Source of the DNA: DASUKM01 sp036278735 | GTDB taxonomy: Bacteria; Acidobacteriota; Vicinamibacteria; Vicinamibacterales; 2-12-FULL-66-21 | Reading direction: 5' to 3' | Assembly (NCBI GenBank): GCA_036278735.1 | Contig: DASUKM010000037.1 | Location: forward strand, 32,113 to 96,112 | Length of the DNA stretch: 64,000 nt | Shown: positions 1 through 8,739 of the stretch, in pieces | How the letters are laid out: each line of letters opens with the position of its first letter | Position numbering within the stretch: the first letter of the stretch is position 1 | Notes under the pieces: generated by a model | What the model was told of the DNA's origin: nothing | The model's input: only the letters and a program-made list of their open reading frames with translations | The model's database searches: none | Made by a program: the position numbers and the translations under genes

Positions 1-124
1 GCAGCGTCGAGGGGCTCACCCCGAGGATGCGCGCGGTTTGTCCCACCGTCAGGAGTCCGTGGCGCGTCGTCGGGGGGCGGCGGCCGTCACGCGGCGGGCG
101 CGCAGGCGGAAGCGATCGAGCCAT
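1..124 (-). CDS. HTH transcriptional regulator, N-terminal fragment (gene cut by window edge)
   Basis: The minus strand carries an open frame from an ATG at 124 running off the window. After a basic, Pro/Arg-rich leader of about 22 residues it reads LLTVGQTARILGVSPSTL, a typical helix-turn-helix start of the MerR/excisionase-like type ('VGQTARILGVSPSTLR'). Only about 41 residues are present, so effector domain and family are unknown; MerR-type and HTH-plus-cupin regulators are both possible. It is divergent from the M20 hydrolase at 207, and the shared spacer contains the operator-like site at 164-189, so it is a candidate regulator of that promoter. The assignment as an HTH protein is firm; the regulatory target is inference. 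Confidence 0.7.
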   Translation of the reverse strand, partial: MARSLPPARPPRDGRRPPTTRHGLLTVGQTARILGVSPSTL

Positions 125-163
125 GATGCGGGTCGCGACGGATGGTAGTGCATGCCGCGTCGT

Positions 164-189
164 TTGACAACATTGCAGTCTTCCTGTAA
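164..189 (+). promoter_or_regulatory. Promoter with embedded dyad, copy 1 (TTGACAAC-type)
   Basis: TTGACA at 164-169 is a perfect -35 box. It is followed at a fixed offset by the imperfect dyad TTGCA-N7-TGTAA (173-189), which fills the spacer and reaches a poor -10 (TAAGTA, 187-192). The same arrangement recurs at 3938-3963 in front of the exported phosphodiesterase. The position between -35 and -10 suggests repression by a dimeric regulator. The gene at 207 follows. Confidence 0.55.
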
Positions 190-206
190 GTAATCGCACA
201 GACGCG

Positions 207-1478
207 ATGTCCACCCTCACCGACCGGGTCCTCGCCGCCGTCGACGCCGCCGCCGACGAGGTCGTCGCGTTCACGTCCGAGCTGATCCGGATCCCGACGG
301 TGAATCCGCCCGGCGAGCTGTACCGCGAGTGCGCCGAGCTCATCGGCCGCCGCCTCCACGCGTGCGGGTTCCAGGTCGCGTATCACGAAGCGGAGGACCG
401 CGCGGAGCATTCCGTCGCGTACCCGCGGGTGAACGTCGTGGGACGGCGGAAAGGGCGATCGGATCGGCCGGCGGTCCACTTGAACGGACATTTCGACGTG
501 GTGCCGCCGGGCGACGGCTGGACCATCGATCCGTTCTGCGGGACCGTGGACGGCGGCCGCATCTACGGCCGCGGCTCGTGCGACATGAAAGCCGGCCTCG
601 CCGCCGCCGTCTTCGCCGCCGAAGCCATCCGCCGCGCGGGCATCGAGCTGAACGGGACCGTTGAGGTCAGCGGCACCGTCGACGAAGAGAGCGGGGGGTT
701 CGCCGGGGCCGCCTGGCTGGCCTCGCACGGCTACCTCACGTCGAAGCACATCGACTACGTGATCATCCCCGAGCCGCTGTACGTGGACCGGATCTGCATC
801 GGGCACCGCGGCGTGTACTGGTTCGAGGTGACGACCCGCGGGCGCATCGCACACGGCAGCATGCCGTTCCACGGCGTGAACGCGGTCGAGCACATGGGCG
901 CGCTCCTCGAAGCGATGCGCCTGGAACTGCTGCCCCACATCGGCCAGCGCACGACGGAGATGCCGGTGGTGCCCGAGGGGGCCCGGCACTCCACGCTCAA
1001 CGTGAACGGCATCGCGGGAGGGCAGCCCGTGGACGGGATTCAGACGCCGTGCGTCGCCGACTGGTGCCGCGCGGTGTTCGATCGACGATTCCTGATCGAG
1101 GAGGGCTTCGACGCGACGAAAGCGGAAATCGTCGCGCTCCTCGATGAAGTGGCGCGGCGCGTGCCGAACTTCCGCTACGAGCTGCGGGACCTGATGGTCG
1201 TGCACCCGGTCCGCACGCCCGACGGGTCTCCGCTCGTAGCGGCGCTCGAACGCAGCCTCACGCGCGTCCTCGGCCGGAGCGGCGGTCTGGTCGCCAGCCC
1301 CGGCACGTACGATCACAAACACGTGACCCGGATCGGCGGCATCGCCCAGTGCGTCGCCTACGGTCCCGGCATTCTCGACCTGGCCCACCAGCCCGACGAA
1401 TGGTGCGGCATCGACGACGTCGTCAACGCGACCAAGGTGATCGCGCTCGCGCTGCTGGATCTGACGGGCACGAGCTGA
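207..1478 (+). CDS. M20 family metallo-amidohydrolase (ArgE/DapE-like)
   Basis: 423 residues, the usual size for the M20 family of two-zinc amidohydrolases and peptidases. Metal-ligand and catalytic motifs are in order: HLNGHFDVVP (His near residue 95), GRGSCDMKAG (Asp), VDEESGG (general-base Glu), IPEP, and a C-terminal DHKH region. No signal peptide, so cytoplasmic. It hydrolyses an amide or N-acyl bond; the exact substrate (acetylornithine, succinyl-DAP, a dipeptide or an N-carbamoyl compound) cannot be read from sequence. Methylmalonate-semialdehyde dehydrogenase follows after a repeat-filled gap of 118 bp, so the two may serve one catabolic route, for example of an amino acid or a pyrimidine-derived beta-amino acid (inference). 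A divergent HTH gene and the dyad at 164-189 suggest control. Confidence 0.9.
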   Translation: MSTLTDRVLAAVDAAADEVVAFTSELIRIPTVNPPGELYRECAELIGRRLHACGFQVAYHEAEDRAEHSVAYPRVNVVGRRKGRSDRPAVHLNGHFDVVPPGDGWTIDPFCGTVDGGRIYGRGSCDMKAGLAAAVFAAEAIRRAGIELNGTVEVSGTVDEESGGFAGAAWLASHGYLTSKHIDYVIIPEPLYVDRICIGHRGVYWFEVTTRGRIAHGSMPFHGVNAVEHMGALLEAMRLELLPHIGQRTTEMPVVPEGARHSTLNVNGIAGGQPVDGIQTPCVADWCRAVFDRRFLIEEGFDATKAEIVALLDEVARRVPNFRYELRDLMVVHPVRTPDGSPLVAALERSLTRVLGRSGGLVASPGTYDHKHVTRIGGIAQCVAYGPGILDLAHQPDEWCGIDDVVNATKVIALALLDLTGTS

Positions 1479-1481
1479 CGC

Positions 1482-1586
1482 ATCCAACATCCGTCATCCA
1501 ACATCCGTCATCCAATATCCGTCATCCAACATCCGTCATCCACCATCCGTCATCCGTCATCCAATATCCACCATCCGTCATCCAAT
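1482..1586 (+). repeat. Heptanucleotide tandem array (ATCCRHC/ATCCAAT, about 15 units)
   Basis: Strict 7-bp period with units such as ATCCAAC, ATCCGTC, ATCCAAT and ATCCACC, about 15 in a row. It begins three bases after the stop codon of the M20 gene and ends 10 bp before the ATG of the dehydrogenase, filling the whole gap. It has no coding features. It belongs with the other 7-bp arrays at 9924, 11099, 41881 and 44098 by period and position, not by sequence. Confidence 0.9.
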
Positions 1587-1596
1587 CCCCAGACCA

Positions 1597-3072
1597 ATGT
1601 CCCACCCCGAGACCCTCGACAACTACATAGGCGGCCGCTGGGTGACCCCCAAAGCGGAAACCGTCGACGTGCGTAACCCTGCGACCGCCGACACGCTGGC
1701 CCGCGTCCCCCTCTCGAGCGCCGCCGAGGTCGATCGCGCCGTCGCGGCAGGTCTGGCGGCCTTCGACGGCTGGCGCCGGACGCCGCCGACCGACCGCATC
1801 CAGTACCTGTTCCGGCTGCGGCAACTGCTCGAGGACTCGTTCGAGGACATTTCGCGAACGATCGTGCTCGAATGCGGCAAGACGATCGGCGAAGCGCGCG
1901 GCGAGATGCGGCGCGGGATCGAGAACGTCGAGACCGCGGCAGGGGTGCCGATCCTGGCGCAGGGCACGAACCTCGAAGACATCGCCAGCGGGATCGACGA
2001 AATCATGATCCGCCAGCCGCTCGGCGTCGTGGCGGCGATCACGCCGTTCAATTTTCCGGGGATGATTCCGCTGTGGTTCCTGCCGTACGCGCTCGCCTGC
2101 GGCAACTGCTTCATCGTGAAGCCGTCGGAGCGCGTCCCCCTGACCATGCAGAAGATCGCGGCGGTGATCGATCGGGTCGGACTGCCCCCGGGCGTGTTCG
2201 GGATGGTGAACGGCGGCAAGGCGGCCGTCGACGCGCTGCTCGATCACCCCGGCGTGCGCGCGATCTCGTTCGTCGGCTCGACGCCGATCGCGCAGTACGT
2301 CTACCAGCGCGCCGCGGCGTCCGGCAAGCGGGTGCAGTGCCAGGGGGGCGCGAAGAACCCGATCGTGATCATGCCGGACGCCGACATGCAGATGGCGGTC
2401 CGGATGGCGGCCGATTCCGCGTTCGGCTGCGCCGGCCAGCGCTGCCTCGCGGCCTCGGTCGCGGTGCCGGTCGGCGAGGCGCACGAGACGTTCACGCCGC
2501 GGATGCTCGACGCGGCGCGCGCGCGCAAGGTCGGCTACGGCCTCGACGAAGGGGTCGAAATGGGACCGGTGATCACGACCGAGAGCCGCGAGCGGATCGA
2601 ATCGATGATCGCGGCCGGCGAGAACGAAGGGGGGCGCGTGCTCGTCGACGGCCGCCGCGCGGCGGTGCCCGGCTACGAACGCGGCCATTTCCTGCGCCCG
2701 ACGATCATCGAGACCGGCGATCCCGGGGGGCGCATCGCCACCACCGAGATCTTCGGGCCGGTGCTGGCGGTCTCGGCCGCCGCATCGCTGGACGAGGCGA
2801 TCGCGGCGGTGAACCGCTCGGCGTTCGGCAACATGGCGTGCATCTTCACGAGCAGCGGCGCCGCGGCGCGGAAGTTCCGGTACGAGGTGAAGGCGGGCAA
2901 CGTCGGCGTGAACATCGGCGTGGCCGCCCCGATGGCGTTCTTCCCGTTCTCGGGCTGGAAGGGGAGCTTTTTCGGCGACCTGCACGCGCAGGGGCGCGAC
3001 GCCATCGAGTTCTACATGGACAAGAAGATCGTCGTCGAACGGTGGCCGAAGGAGTGGTCGCGCACGTTCTAG
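1597..3072 (+). CDS. mmsA: CoA-acylating methylmalonate-semialdehyde dehydrogenase
   Basis: 491 residues, typical of the CoA-acylating aldehyde dehydrogenase subfamily MmsA/IolA. It oxidises methylmalonate semialdehyde (or malonate semialdehyde) to propionyl-CoA (or acetyl-CoA) with CO2 release and NAD+ reduction. Visible motifs: YIGGRW near the N-terminus, ITPFNFPGMIPLW (nucleotide site), FVGSTP, the catalytic-Cys segment GCAGQRCLAAS (Cys about 283) and the MmsA-specific C-terminus FPFSGWKGSFFGDLHAQG followed by FYMDKKIV. It acts in valine, pyrimidine/beta-alanine or inositol catabolism. The upstream M20 hydrolase favours an amino-acid or pyrimidine route here (inference). Its stop overlaps the convergent surE stop by 4 bp. 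No clear Shine-Dalgarno: the heptamer array occupies the leader. Confidence 0.95.
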   Translation: MSHPETLDNYIGGRWVTPKAETVDVRNPATADTLARVPLSSAAEVDRAVAAGLAAFDGWRRTPPTDRIQYLFRLRQLLEDSFEDISRTIVLECGKTIGEARGEMRRGIENVETAAGVPILAQGTNLEDIASGIDEIMIRQPLGVVAAITPFNFPGMIPLWFLPYALACGNCFIVKPSERVPLTMQKIAAVIDRVGLPPGVFGMVNGGKAAVDALLDHPGVRAISFVGSTPIAQYVYQRAAASGKRVQCQGGAKNPIVIMPDADMQMAVRMAADSAFGCAGQRCLAASVAVPVGEAHETFTPRMLDAARARKVGYGLDEGVEMGPVITTESRERIESMIAAGENEGGRVLVDGRRAAVPGYERGHFLRPTIIETGDPGGRIATTEIFGPVLAVSAAASLDEAIAAVNRSAFGNMACIFTSSGAAARKFRYEVKAGNVGVNIGVAAPMAFFPFSGWKGSFFGDLHAQGRDAIEFYMDKKIVVERWPKEWSRTF

Positions 3073-3920
3073 CGGAAGCGCGCGCCGAGCGCGTCGAAGT
3101 CTTTTTCGTCGAACTCCGAGGCGATGAGCGGCGTCACGGATACATACCCGTCGAGCGCGGCCGCGACATCGGTCCCGGGTTCGGCCCCTTCGGGCTGCAC
3201 GAAGAAGCTCCAGAACAGCCGCCGGCCGTACGGCGTGTGCTGTTCGTCGTAGCGCTCCGTGCCCATTTGCGTGCTCTGGCGCGCGAAGCGGATGCCCTTG
3301 AGGCGCTCGGCGGGACCCGCGGGCACGTTGACGTTCAGGAAGACGCGGCGCGGCAGGCCGCCCGCTTTCACGATCGCGGCGATCCGGGCGGTCGCTTCGG
3401 CGGCGGGGCCGTAATTGGGATGCCCCGCGTTGTCGAGCGCCGCGGCGATCGCGGGAATCCCCTCGATGGCCGCTTCGCGCGCCGCCCCGACGGTGCCCGA
3501 GATGTACGCGTTGAGGCCGAAGTTGGACCCGCGGTTGACGCCGGATACGACGAGGTCGGGCGGTTGGGACATCAGCTTCGCGAGCGCCACGCGCACGCAG
3601 GACGCCGGGGTCGCCGCGAGCGACGTGGCCGGATGCCCCGCGACGCTCACGGTGTCGGCGTAGATGGGCTCGAACAGCGTCAGGGCCTGTCCGATGCCGC
3701 TCTGGTTTTCGGCCGGCGCGACGATGGTCAGCTCGCCGAGCGGCGCGAGCGCGGTGACGAGCGCGGCGAGCCCCGGCGCGCGAAACCCGTCGTCGTTGGT
3801 GACGAGAATGCGATACGGATGCTGCGCGACCGCCGGGGATGCGGCACCCGGGAGCGACAGCAGCACGAAGAGGGCCGCCACGGCAGACGCGGCACGAGCG
3901 AGGGAACGGGAGCGCGGCAT
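3069..3920 (-). CDS. surE: SurE family 5'/3'-nucleotidase, exported
   Basis: SurE phosphatase hydrolysing nucleoside monophosphates with a divalent metal. The N-terminal metal motif ILVTNDDGFRAPGL is clear, followed by NQSG and SGVNRGSNFG, both family hallmarks. Length is 283 residues from the chosen start. The ATG at 3920 is preceded by a perfect AGGAGGT seven bases upstream, which excludes the longer frame starting at 3959. From this start the protein begins with a signal peptide (basic end, hydrophobic core, cleavage near AVAQ), so it is probably periplasmic; classical SurE is cytoplasmic, so export is a notable deviation. It is divergent from the exported phosphodiesterase at 3984, with which it may cooperate in scavenging phosphate from nucleotides. 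Confidence 0.92.
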   Translation of the reverse strand: MPRSRSLARAASAVAALFVLLSLPGAASPAVAQHPYRILVTNDDGFRAPGLAALVTALAPLGELTIVAPAENQSGIGQALTLFEPIYADTVSVAGHPATSLAATPASCVRVALAKLMSQPPDLVVSGVNRGSNFGLNAYISGTVGAAREAAIEGIPAIAAALDNAGHPNYGPAAEATARIAAIVKAGGLPRRVFLNVNVPAGPAERLKGIRFARQSTQMGTERYDEQHTPYGRRLFWSFFVQPEGAEPGTDVAAALDGYVSVTPLIASEFDEKDFDALGARFR

Positions 3921-3937
3921 GCAGGACCTCCTGAATG

Positions 3938-3966
3938 TTGACAACCTTACAAGATTCATGTAAAAG
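3938..3966 (+). promoter_or_regulatory. Promoter with embedded dyad, copy 2
   Basis: TTGACA (3938-3943), a 17-bp spacer and TAAAAG (3961-3966) make a good sigma-70-type promoter for the gene at 3984. Inside the spacer lies the perfect dyad TTACA-AGATTCA-TGTAA (3947-3963). It matches copy 1 (164-189) in half-sites, in the distance from the -35 and in the flanking AAC. A repressor bound here would cover the -10. Confidence 0.65.
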
Positions 3967-3983
3967 CGGCGGAATCATACCCC

Positions 3984-5408
3984 ATGTCGAGTCCTCGCGA
4001 TCTTCGACGACGCCTCCCCCTGATCTCGGCCCTCTGTCTGTGGCTGCTCGGGGGCGCCTGGCTGCTGGCGCAGCGCGCGCCGCAGCCGCCGGCCGTCGCG
4101 TCGCACGTCGTGCTGATCTCGATTGACGGCCTGAAGCCGGATTACTACCTGGGGCGCGGCCCCAACCCGCCGCACACCCCCGTGCTCGACGCCCTGAAGG
4201 CGCGCGGCACCTACGCGGAAGGGGTCATCGCGCAGTATCCCTCGCTCACCTACGTCGGGCACACCTCGATTGCGACGGGCGATCGTCCCGTCCGTCACGG
4301 CATCGTCGAAAACACGCTGTTCGATCCGGAACACGGCTCCAACGCGTGGGTGTTCGACGCCTCGGCCATCAAGGTGCCGGCGCTCTGGGACGTCGCCGGC
4401 GCGGCCGGGCTGACGACGGCGGGGGCATCGTGGCCCGTGACCGTCGGGGCGCACATGACCTATCTGTTCCCGGAGTCGAACCAGGGGCCGCGCGGGCGGA
4501 CGTGGCTCGAGGAGGCGCGGCAGGACTCGACCCCCGGCCTCGTCGACGCCGTCGTGCGGCGGCTCGGCGGGTTCGGCGGCAACGACAACCGCGATCCGGT
4601 GCAGCGCGACCGGTTCACGACCGCCGCCTCGACGTACATGATGGAGACCTGGCGGCCGAATCTGCTGATGGTTCATCTCGTCGAAGCCGACTTCGCGCAG
4701 CACGCGCACGGCCCGTGGTCGCCGGAGGCGCGCACGGCCATGGAACACATCGACGCGCGCATCGGGGAAATCCTGCAGACCGTCGAGCGGGCGGGCATTC
4801 TGGAGCAGACCGACGTCATCGTGACGGGGGACCACGGTTTTTATCGCGTGCACAGCGCCTTTCAACCCAATGTCGTCCTGAAGCGCGCGGGGCTGCTCGA
4901 AACGGATGCGCAGGGGCGCATCGTGGCCTGGCAGGCCGTGGCGCACCGGGCGGGCATCCGGCTGAAGAATCCGTCCGACGCCGCGCTGGCCAAACGGGTC
5001 GAGCGGCTGTTTCAGGGTCTCGCCGACGGCCCGTATCAGGGGCTGCTGCGGATCGTCGGGCGCGACGAAATCGCGCGCCTGGGCGGCGACCCCAACCTGC
5101 TGCTCATGCTCGAACCGGTCGAGGGGTACACGACCGATGCGAGAACGACGGGAGACGTGCTCGTGGCCGCGGGCAAAGGGGGAGACCACGGCTACCTGCC
5201 GACCGAACCGCAGATGTTCACGGGACTGATCATGGCGGGTCCGGGGATTCGCCGCGGCCTCGTGCTGCCGATCGCGCGGCAGATCGACATCGCCCCGACG
5301 GCCGCGCGGCTGCTCGGGGTGGAGATGAGGAACACGGATGGCGTGGAGATGGTGGGAGTGCTCGACCAACAACGGCGGAGTGAGGCCGGATCGGCGCCGC
5401 GACGGTAG
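3984..5408 (+). CDS. Exported alkaline phosphatase-superfamily phosphodiesterase (NPP-like)
   Basis: 474 residues. An N-terminal signal or anchor (RRRLPLISALCLWLLGGAWLL) is followed by the type I phosphodiesterase/nucleotide pyrophosphatase fold. Motifs: VVLISIDGLKPDY (metal-binding Asp), YPSLTYVGHTSIATG with the expected nucleophilic Thr, DFAQHAHGP, VTGDHGF and the late metal-binding GDHGYLP. It probably cleaves phosphodiester or pyrophosphate bonds of nucleotides or phospholipid head groups in the periplasm or outside. It is divergent from the exported nucleotidase SurE, and both face the regulated region 3921-3983, which supports a joint nucleotide or phosphate-scavenging role (inference). 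No Shine-Dalgarno is seen upstream of the ATG. Confidence 0.88.
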   Translation: MSSPRDLRRRLPLISALCLWLLGGAWLLAQRAPQPPAVASHVVLISIDGLKPDYYLGRGPNPPHTPVLDALKARGTYAEGVIAQYPSLTYVGHTSIATGDRPVRHGIVENTLFDPEHGSNAWVFDASAIKVPALWDVAGAAGLTTAGASWPVTVGAHMTYLFPESNQGPRGRTWLEEARQDSTPGLVDAVVRRLGGFGGNDNRDPVQRDRFTTAASTYMMETWRPNLLMVHLVEADFAQHAHGPWSPEARTAMEHIDARIGEILQTVERAGILEQTDVIVTGDHGFYRVHSAFQPNVVLKRAGLLETDAQGRIVAWQAVAHRAGIRLKNPSDAALAKRVERLFQGLADGPYQGLLRIVGRDEIARLGGDPNLLLMLEPVEGYTTDARTTGDVLVAAGKGGDHGYLPTEPQMFTGLIMAGPGIRRGLVLPIARQIDIAPTAARLLGVEMRNTDGVEMVGVLDQQRRSEAGSAPRR

Positions 5409-5435
5409 CCGTGTCTGGCGGTGCGGAGGATCGCA

Positions 5436-8400
5436 ATGATGAGGAGACGAAGGGCATGGCTCGCCATCGCCGCGCTGACGGCGCTCGTGGCCTGGCTCGT
5501 GCCCGCCGCGGCATATGCCCAGGCAGTGGGCAGCATCGCCGGTGTAGTCACCGACGAATCGGGAGCCATCCTGCCAGGGGTCACGGTCGACGCGACCAAC
5601 ACGGCCACCGGCCAGGTCCGGACGACGGTGACCGGCGCGGACGGCTATTACACGGTGCCTCAACTGCAGCCGGGCAACTACACCGTCAAAGCGACACTCT
5701 CCGGATTCCGCCCCGTGATGCGGGAAGGGACGGTCGTGTCGGTCGGCGACACGAGCCGCGTGGACCTGAAGCTGTCGGTGGGCGGCGTCGAGGAGAGCGT
5801 CACGGTGTCGGCCGAAGCGCCGCTCGTCGAGACGTCGCACGCGACGCTCGGGATCACGATCGACCAGCAGAAGGTGGTCGAGCTGCCGCTCAACGGCCGC
5901 AACTTCACGCAGCTCGGGACGTTGATTCCCGGCGTCGTCGCGCCCCCCAGCGGCCTGGGCGGGCAGGCCGGGGACGCGACCCCGGGCGGGTTCGGCGCCT
6001 CGACCGCGGGCTTCAACGTCAACGGCATGCGCAACCAGTCCAACAGCTTCCTGCTGGACGGCACGACGAACAACGACACGTTCAACACGGGCTTCGTCCT
6101 CCGTCCGCCGCCTGACGCGATCCAGGAGTTCAAGATCCAGACGCACTCCTACGCGGCGGAATTCGGCCGCAACGCGGGGGCGGTCGTGAACGTAGTCACC
6201 AAGTCGGGTTCGAACGAGTTCCACGGCGCCGGCTGGGAGTTCAACCGCAACGACTCGCTGCAGGCGCGGAACTACTTCGCCCCCAAGGACCAGGCCAAGC
6301 CGAAGCTGAAGCAGAACCAGTTCGGCGCGACCTTCGGCGGTCCGATCCAGCACAACAAGCTGTTCTTCTTCGGGTACTACGAGGGCTACCGGAATCAGCA
6401 GGGCAGCACGTCGAACGTCGTGGTGCTGTCGGATGCGCAGCGGGCGGGCAACTTCGGCAGCACGAAAATCATCGATCCCTCGACCGGGCTGCCGTTTCCG
6501 AACAACACGATTCCGGCGAACCAGCTCGACCCGTCGGCGCTGAAGCTGATCAACGACTTCGTGCCCCACGCCAACAGCGGGGCGAACCGTTATGTGGTGT
6601 CGCCGACGACGACCGACAACCGCGATTCGTTCGGTCTGCGGATGGACTACCACCTGTCGAGCAGCAATTCAATCCTCGGCCGCTATCTGCGAACCCACAC
6701 CGATCGGGTGACACCTCCGATCACGACGCCGGTGGCGCAGGAATCGAAGGCGACGCTGCAGGACACCATGCTGTCGGACACGCAGCTGTTCGGCAACAAC
6801 AAGATCAACGTCGCGCGGTTCGCCTCCAACCGCATCTTCGCCAACCCGGCCGTCACGAGCGGCCTCGACAACTCGGCCTACGGCATCAACGTGCCCAACA
6901 CGAATGCCCTGGCGCAGGGGCTCGCCTCGATTACCGTCTCGGGCTTCTTCACGCTCGGCGACTCGCAGCAGCCGTTCGTGCAGCGCGTCAATCAGGTGTA
7001 CGAAGGCAGCGACGACTTCACCTGGATCCGGGGCAAGCACCAGATGAAGTTCGGCGTCGACGTGCAGCACACGCACATGGTGATCGCGTTCATCAACCGG
7101 CCCAACGGCGACTTCACGTTCTCGGGCGGGTTCACGGGCAACGCCGCCGCCGACTTCATGCTCGGGCTGCCGTTCCAGTTCCGCCGCACGACGAAGAACC
7201 AGGCCCAGGACGGCACCGAGACGACGTTCGCGGCGTACGCGCAGGACGAGTTCCGGCCGTGGTCGCGGATCACGCTGGATTACGGCGTCCGCTACGAGGT
7301 CACGCCGCCGTTCGTCGACAAGAACAACGCCCTGAACGCCTTCCATCCGGGCGTGCAGTCGGTCGTTTTCCCGAACGCGCCGGAGGGGCTCGTGTACCCC
7401 GGCGACCCGGGAGTGCCGCGCGGCACGTACGCGACCGACAAGAACAACTTCGCGCCGCGGCTCGGCGCGGTGTGGGACGTCAACGGCAACGGCCGGACGA
7501 CGGTGCGCGCGGCGTGGGGCCTCTTCTACGACACGCTCGCGGGCCAGGGGGACTTCTTCCAGAACGGCGTCCTCGCGCCCCCCTTCACGCCGCTGCTGCA
7601 GATCGACACGCCTGCGCCGATGACGCTCGAAAACCCGCTGACCAGCGCGACCGGCGGGGCCACCGACTTTCCGCCGGGGCTGACGATCATCGGCTGGGCG
7701 GAAGACTTCCAGTCGCCGTATGCGTATCAGTACAACCTCACGCTGCAGCGCCAGGTCGGCGACAACATCGGCATCGAAGCGGGCTACGTGGGTTCGCTCG
7801 GGCGTCACATGCCCATCTTCATGGAGGTGAACCCGGGGGTGTACACACCCGGGCAGACCAAGCCGGGCGCGCGCATCTTCCCGGCGTTCGCGCTCGTGCG
7901 CCCGACGTTCTCGGTCGCCAAGTCGACGTACAATTCGTTCCAGGCGAGCGCGCGCATGCGGCCGGTGCACGGCTTCAACTTCCTCGCGTCCTACACCTAC
8001 GGCAGGTCGTACGACAACGTGTCGGGCCTGAACATCGGCGGAGACGCGCGGCCGGCGCTGCCCGTGACGATTGGCGATCAGGCGTCCATCGATCGGTCGC
8101 TCGCGTACGAGTGGGGACCGTCGCTGTTCGACGTGCGCCACCGCTTCGTGGCGAGCTTCGGCGTCGAGCTGCCGACGCCGCACTCGATGGGCGCCGTCGC
8201 GCAGCACCTGCTCGGCGGCTGGGAGGTCAACGGGATCGTCCAGGCGCAGACCGGGTTCCCCTTCACCATCACCGATCCATTGACCGACATCCGGTACATG
8301 ACGAACCGGCCGAACATGACGTGCGACCCGAACGACAACGCGCCGCACACGACCGCTGAGTGGTTCGACACCTCCTGCTTCCAGCGGCGTCCGGTCGCGA

Positions 8401-8657
8401 CGACCGGCTCCGGCCCCGGCAGCGAGCCGCGCAACGCCGTGCGCGGCCCGGGGATGTCGAATACCGACCTGTCGCTGTTCCGCAACATCGACGTGCGGCA
8501 GGGACAGCGCATCCAGCTCCGGCTCGAGATGTTCAACCTGTTCAATCAGGTGCACTACAACCAGCCGGGCAACCTCATCGGCACCGCCAACTTCGGCGTG
8601 ATCACGTCTGCGACCGACGGGCGCGTCGTACAGTTGGGTATCAAGTACCTGTTCTAG
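5436..8657 (+). CDS. TonB-dependent receptor, Oar-like with carboxypeptidase-regulatory domain
   Basis: 1073 residues from the ATG at 5436, chosen because GGAGGA lies six bases upstream; an in-frame GTG at 5421 is weaker. A signal peptide ends at AAAYAQ. It is followed by a CarboxypepD_reg-like beta-sandwich (about 30-115: GSIAGVVTDESGAILPGV..GYYTVPQLQPGNYTVKATLSGF), a plug domain (VELPLNGRNFTQLGTLIPG, NVNGMRNQSNSFLLDG, NAGAVVNVVTKSGSNEFHG) and a long beta-barrel ending in an aromatic C-terminus (GIKYLF). Such Oar-like receptors import large ligands, often peptides or glycans, across the outer membrane using TonB energy and are strongly expanded in Acidobacteriota. The next genes encode exported peptidases, so a peptide-derived substrate is plausible (inference). 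Confidence 0.93.
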   Translation: MMRRRRAWLAIAALTALVAWLVPAAAYAQAVGSIAGVVTDESGAILPGVTVDATNTATGQVRTTVTGADGYYTVPQLQPGNYTVKATLSGFRPVMREGTVVSVGDTSRVDLKLSVGGVEESVTVSAEAPLVETSHATLGITIDQQKVVELPLNGRNFTQLGTLIPGVVAPPSGLGGQAGDATPGGFGASTAGFNVNGMRNQSNSFLLDGTTNNDTFNTGFVLRPPPDAIQEFKIQTHSYAAEFGRNAGAVVNVVTKSGSNEFHGAGWEFNRNDSLQARNYFAPKDQAKPKLKQNQFGATFGGPIQHNKLFFFGYYEGYRNQQGSTSNVVVLSDAQRAGNFGSTKIIDPSTGLPFPNNTIPANQLDPSALKLINDFVPHANSGANRYVVSPTTTDNRDSFGLRMDYHLSSSNSILGRYLRTHTDRVTPPITTPVAQESKATLQDTMLSDTQLFGNNKINVARFASNRIFANPAVTSGLDNSAYGINVPNTNALAQGLASITVSGFFTLGDSQQPFVQRVNQVYEGSDDFTWIRGKHQMKFGVDVQHTHMVIAFINRPNGDFTFSGGFTGNAAADFMLGLPFQFRRTTKNQAQDGTETTFAAYAQDEFRPWSRITLDYGVRYEVTPPFVDKNNALNAFHPGVQSVVFPNAPEGLVYPGDPGVPRGTYATDKNNFAPRLGAVWDVNGNGRTTVRAAWGLFYDTLAGQGDFFQNGVLAPPFTPLLQIDTPAPMTLENPLTSATGGATDFPPGLTIIGWAEDFQSPYAYQYNLTLQRQVGDNIGIEAGYVGSLGRHMPIFMEVNPGVYTPGQTKPGARIFPAFALVRPTFSVAKSTYNSFQASARMRPVHGFNFLASYTYGRSYDNVSGLNIGGDARPALPVTIGDQASIDRSLAYEWGPSLFDVRHRFVASFGVELPTPHSMGAVAQHLLGGWEVNGIVQAQTGFPFTITDPLTDIRYMTNRPNMTCDPNDNAPHTTAEWFDTSCFQRRPVATTGSGPGSEPRNAVRGPGMSNTDLSLFRNIDVRQGQRIQLRLEMFNLFNQVHYNQPGNLIGTANFGVITSATDGRVVQLGIKYLF

Positions 8658-8739
8658 GCCACAGACGCCACGGACGGTTAGCGAGTCGCGCGAGGTGCCG
8701 GGTCTCCCCGGCACCTCCCCTCCTCGCCGAGGTTCATTC

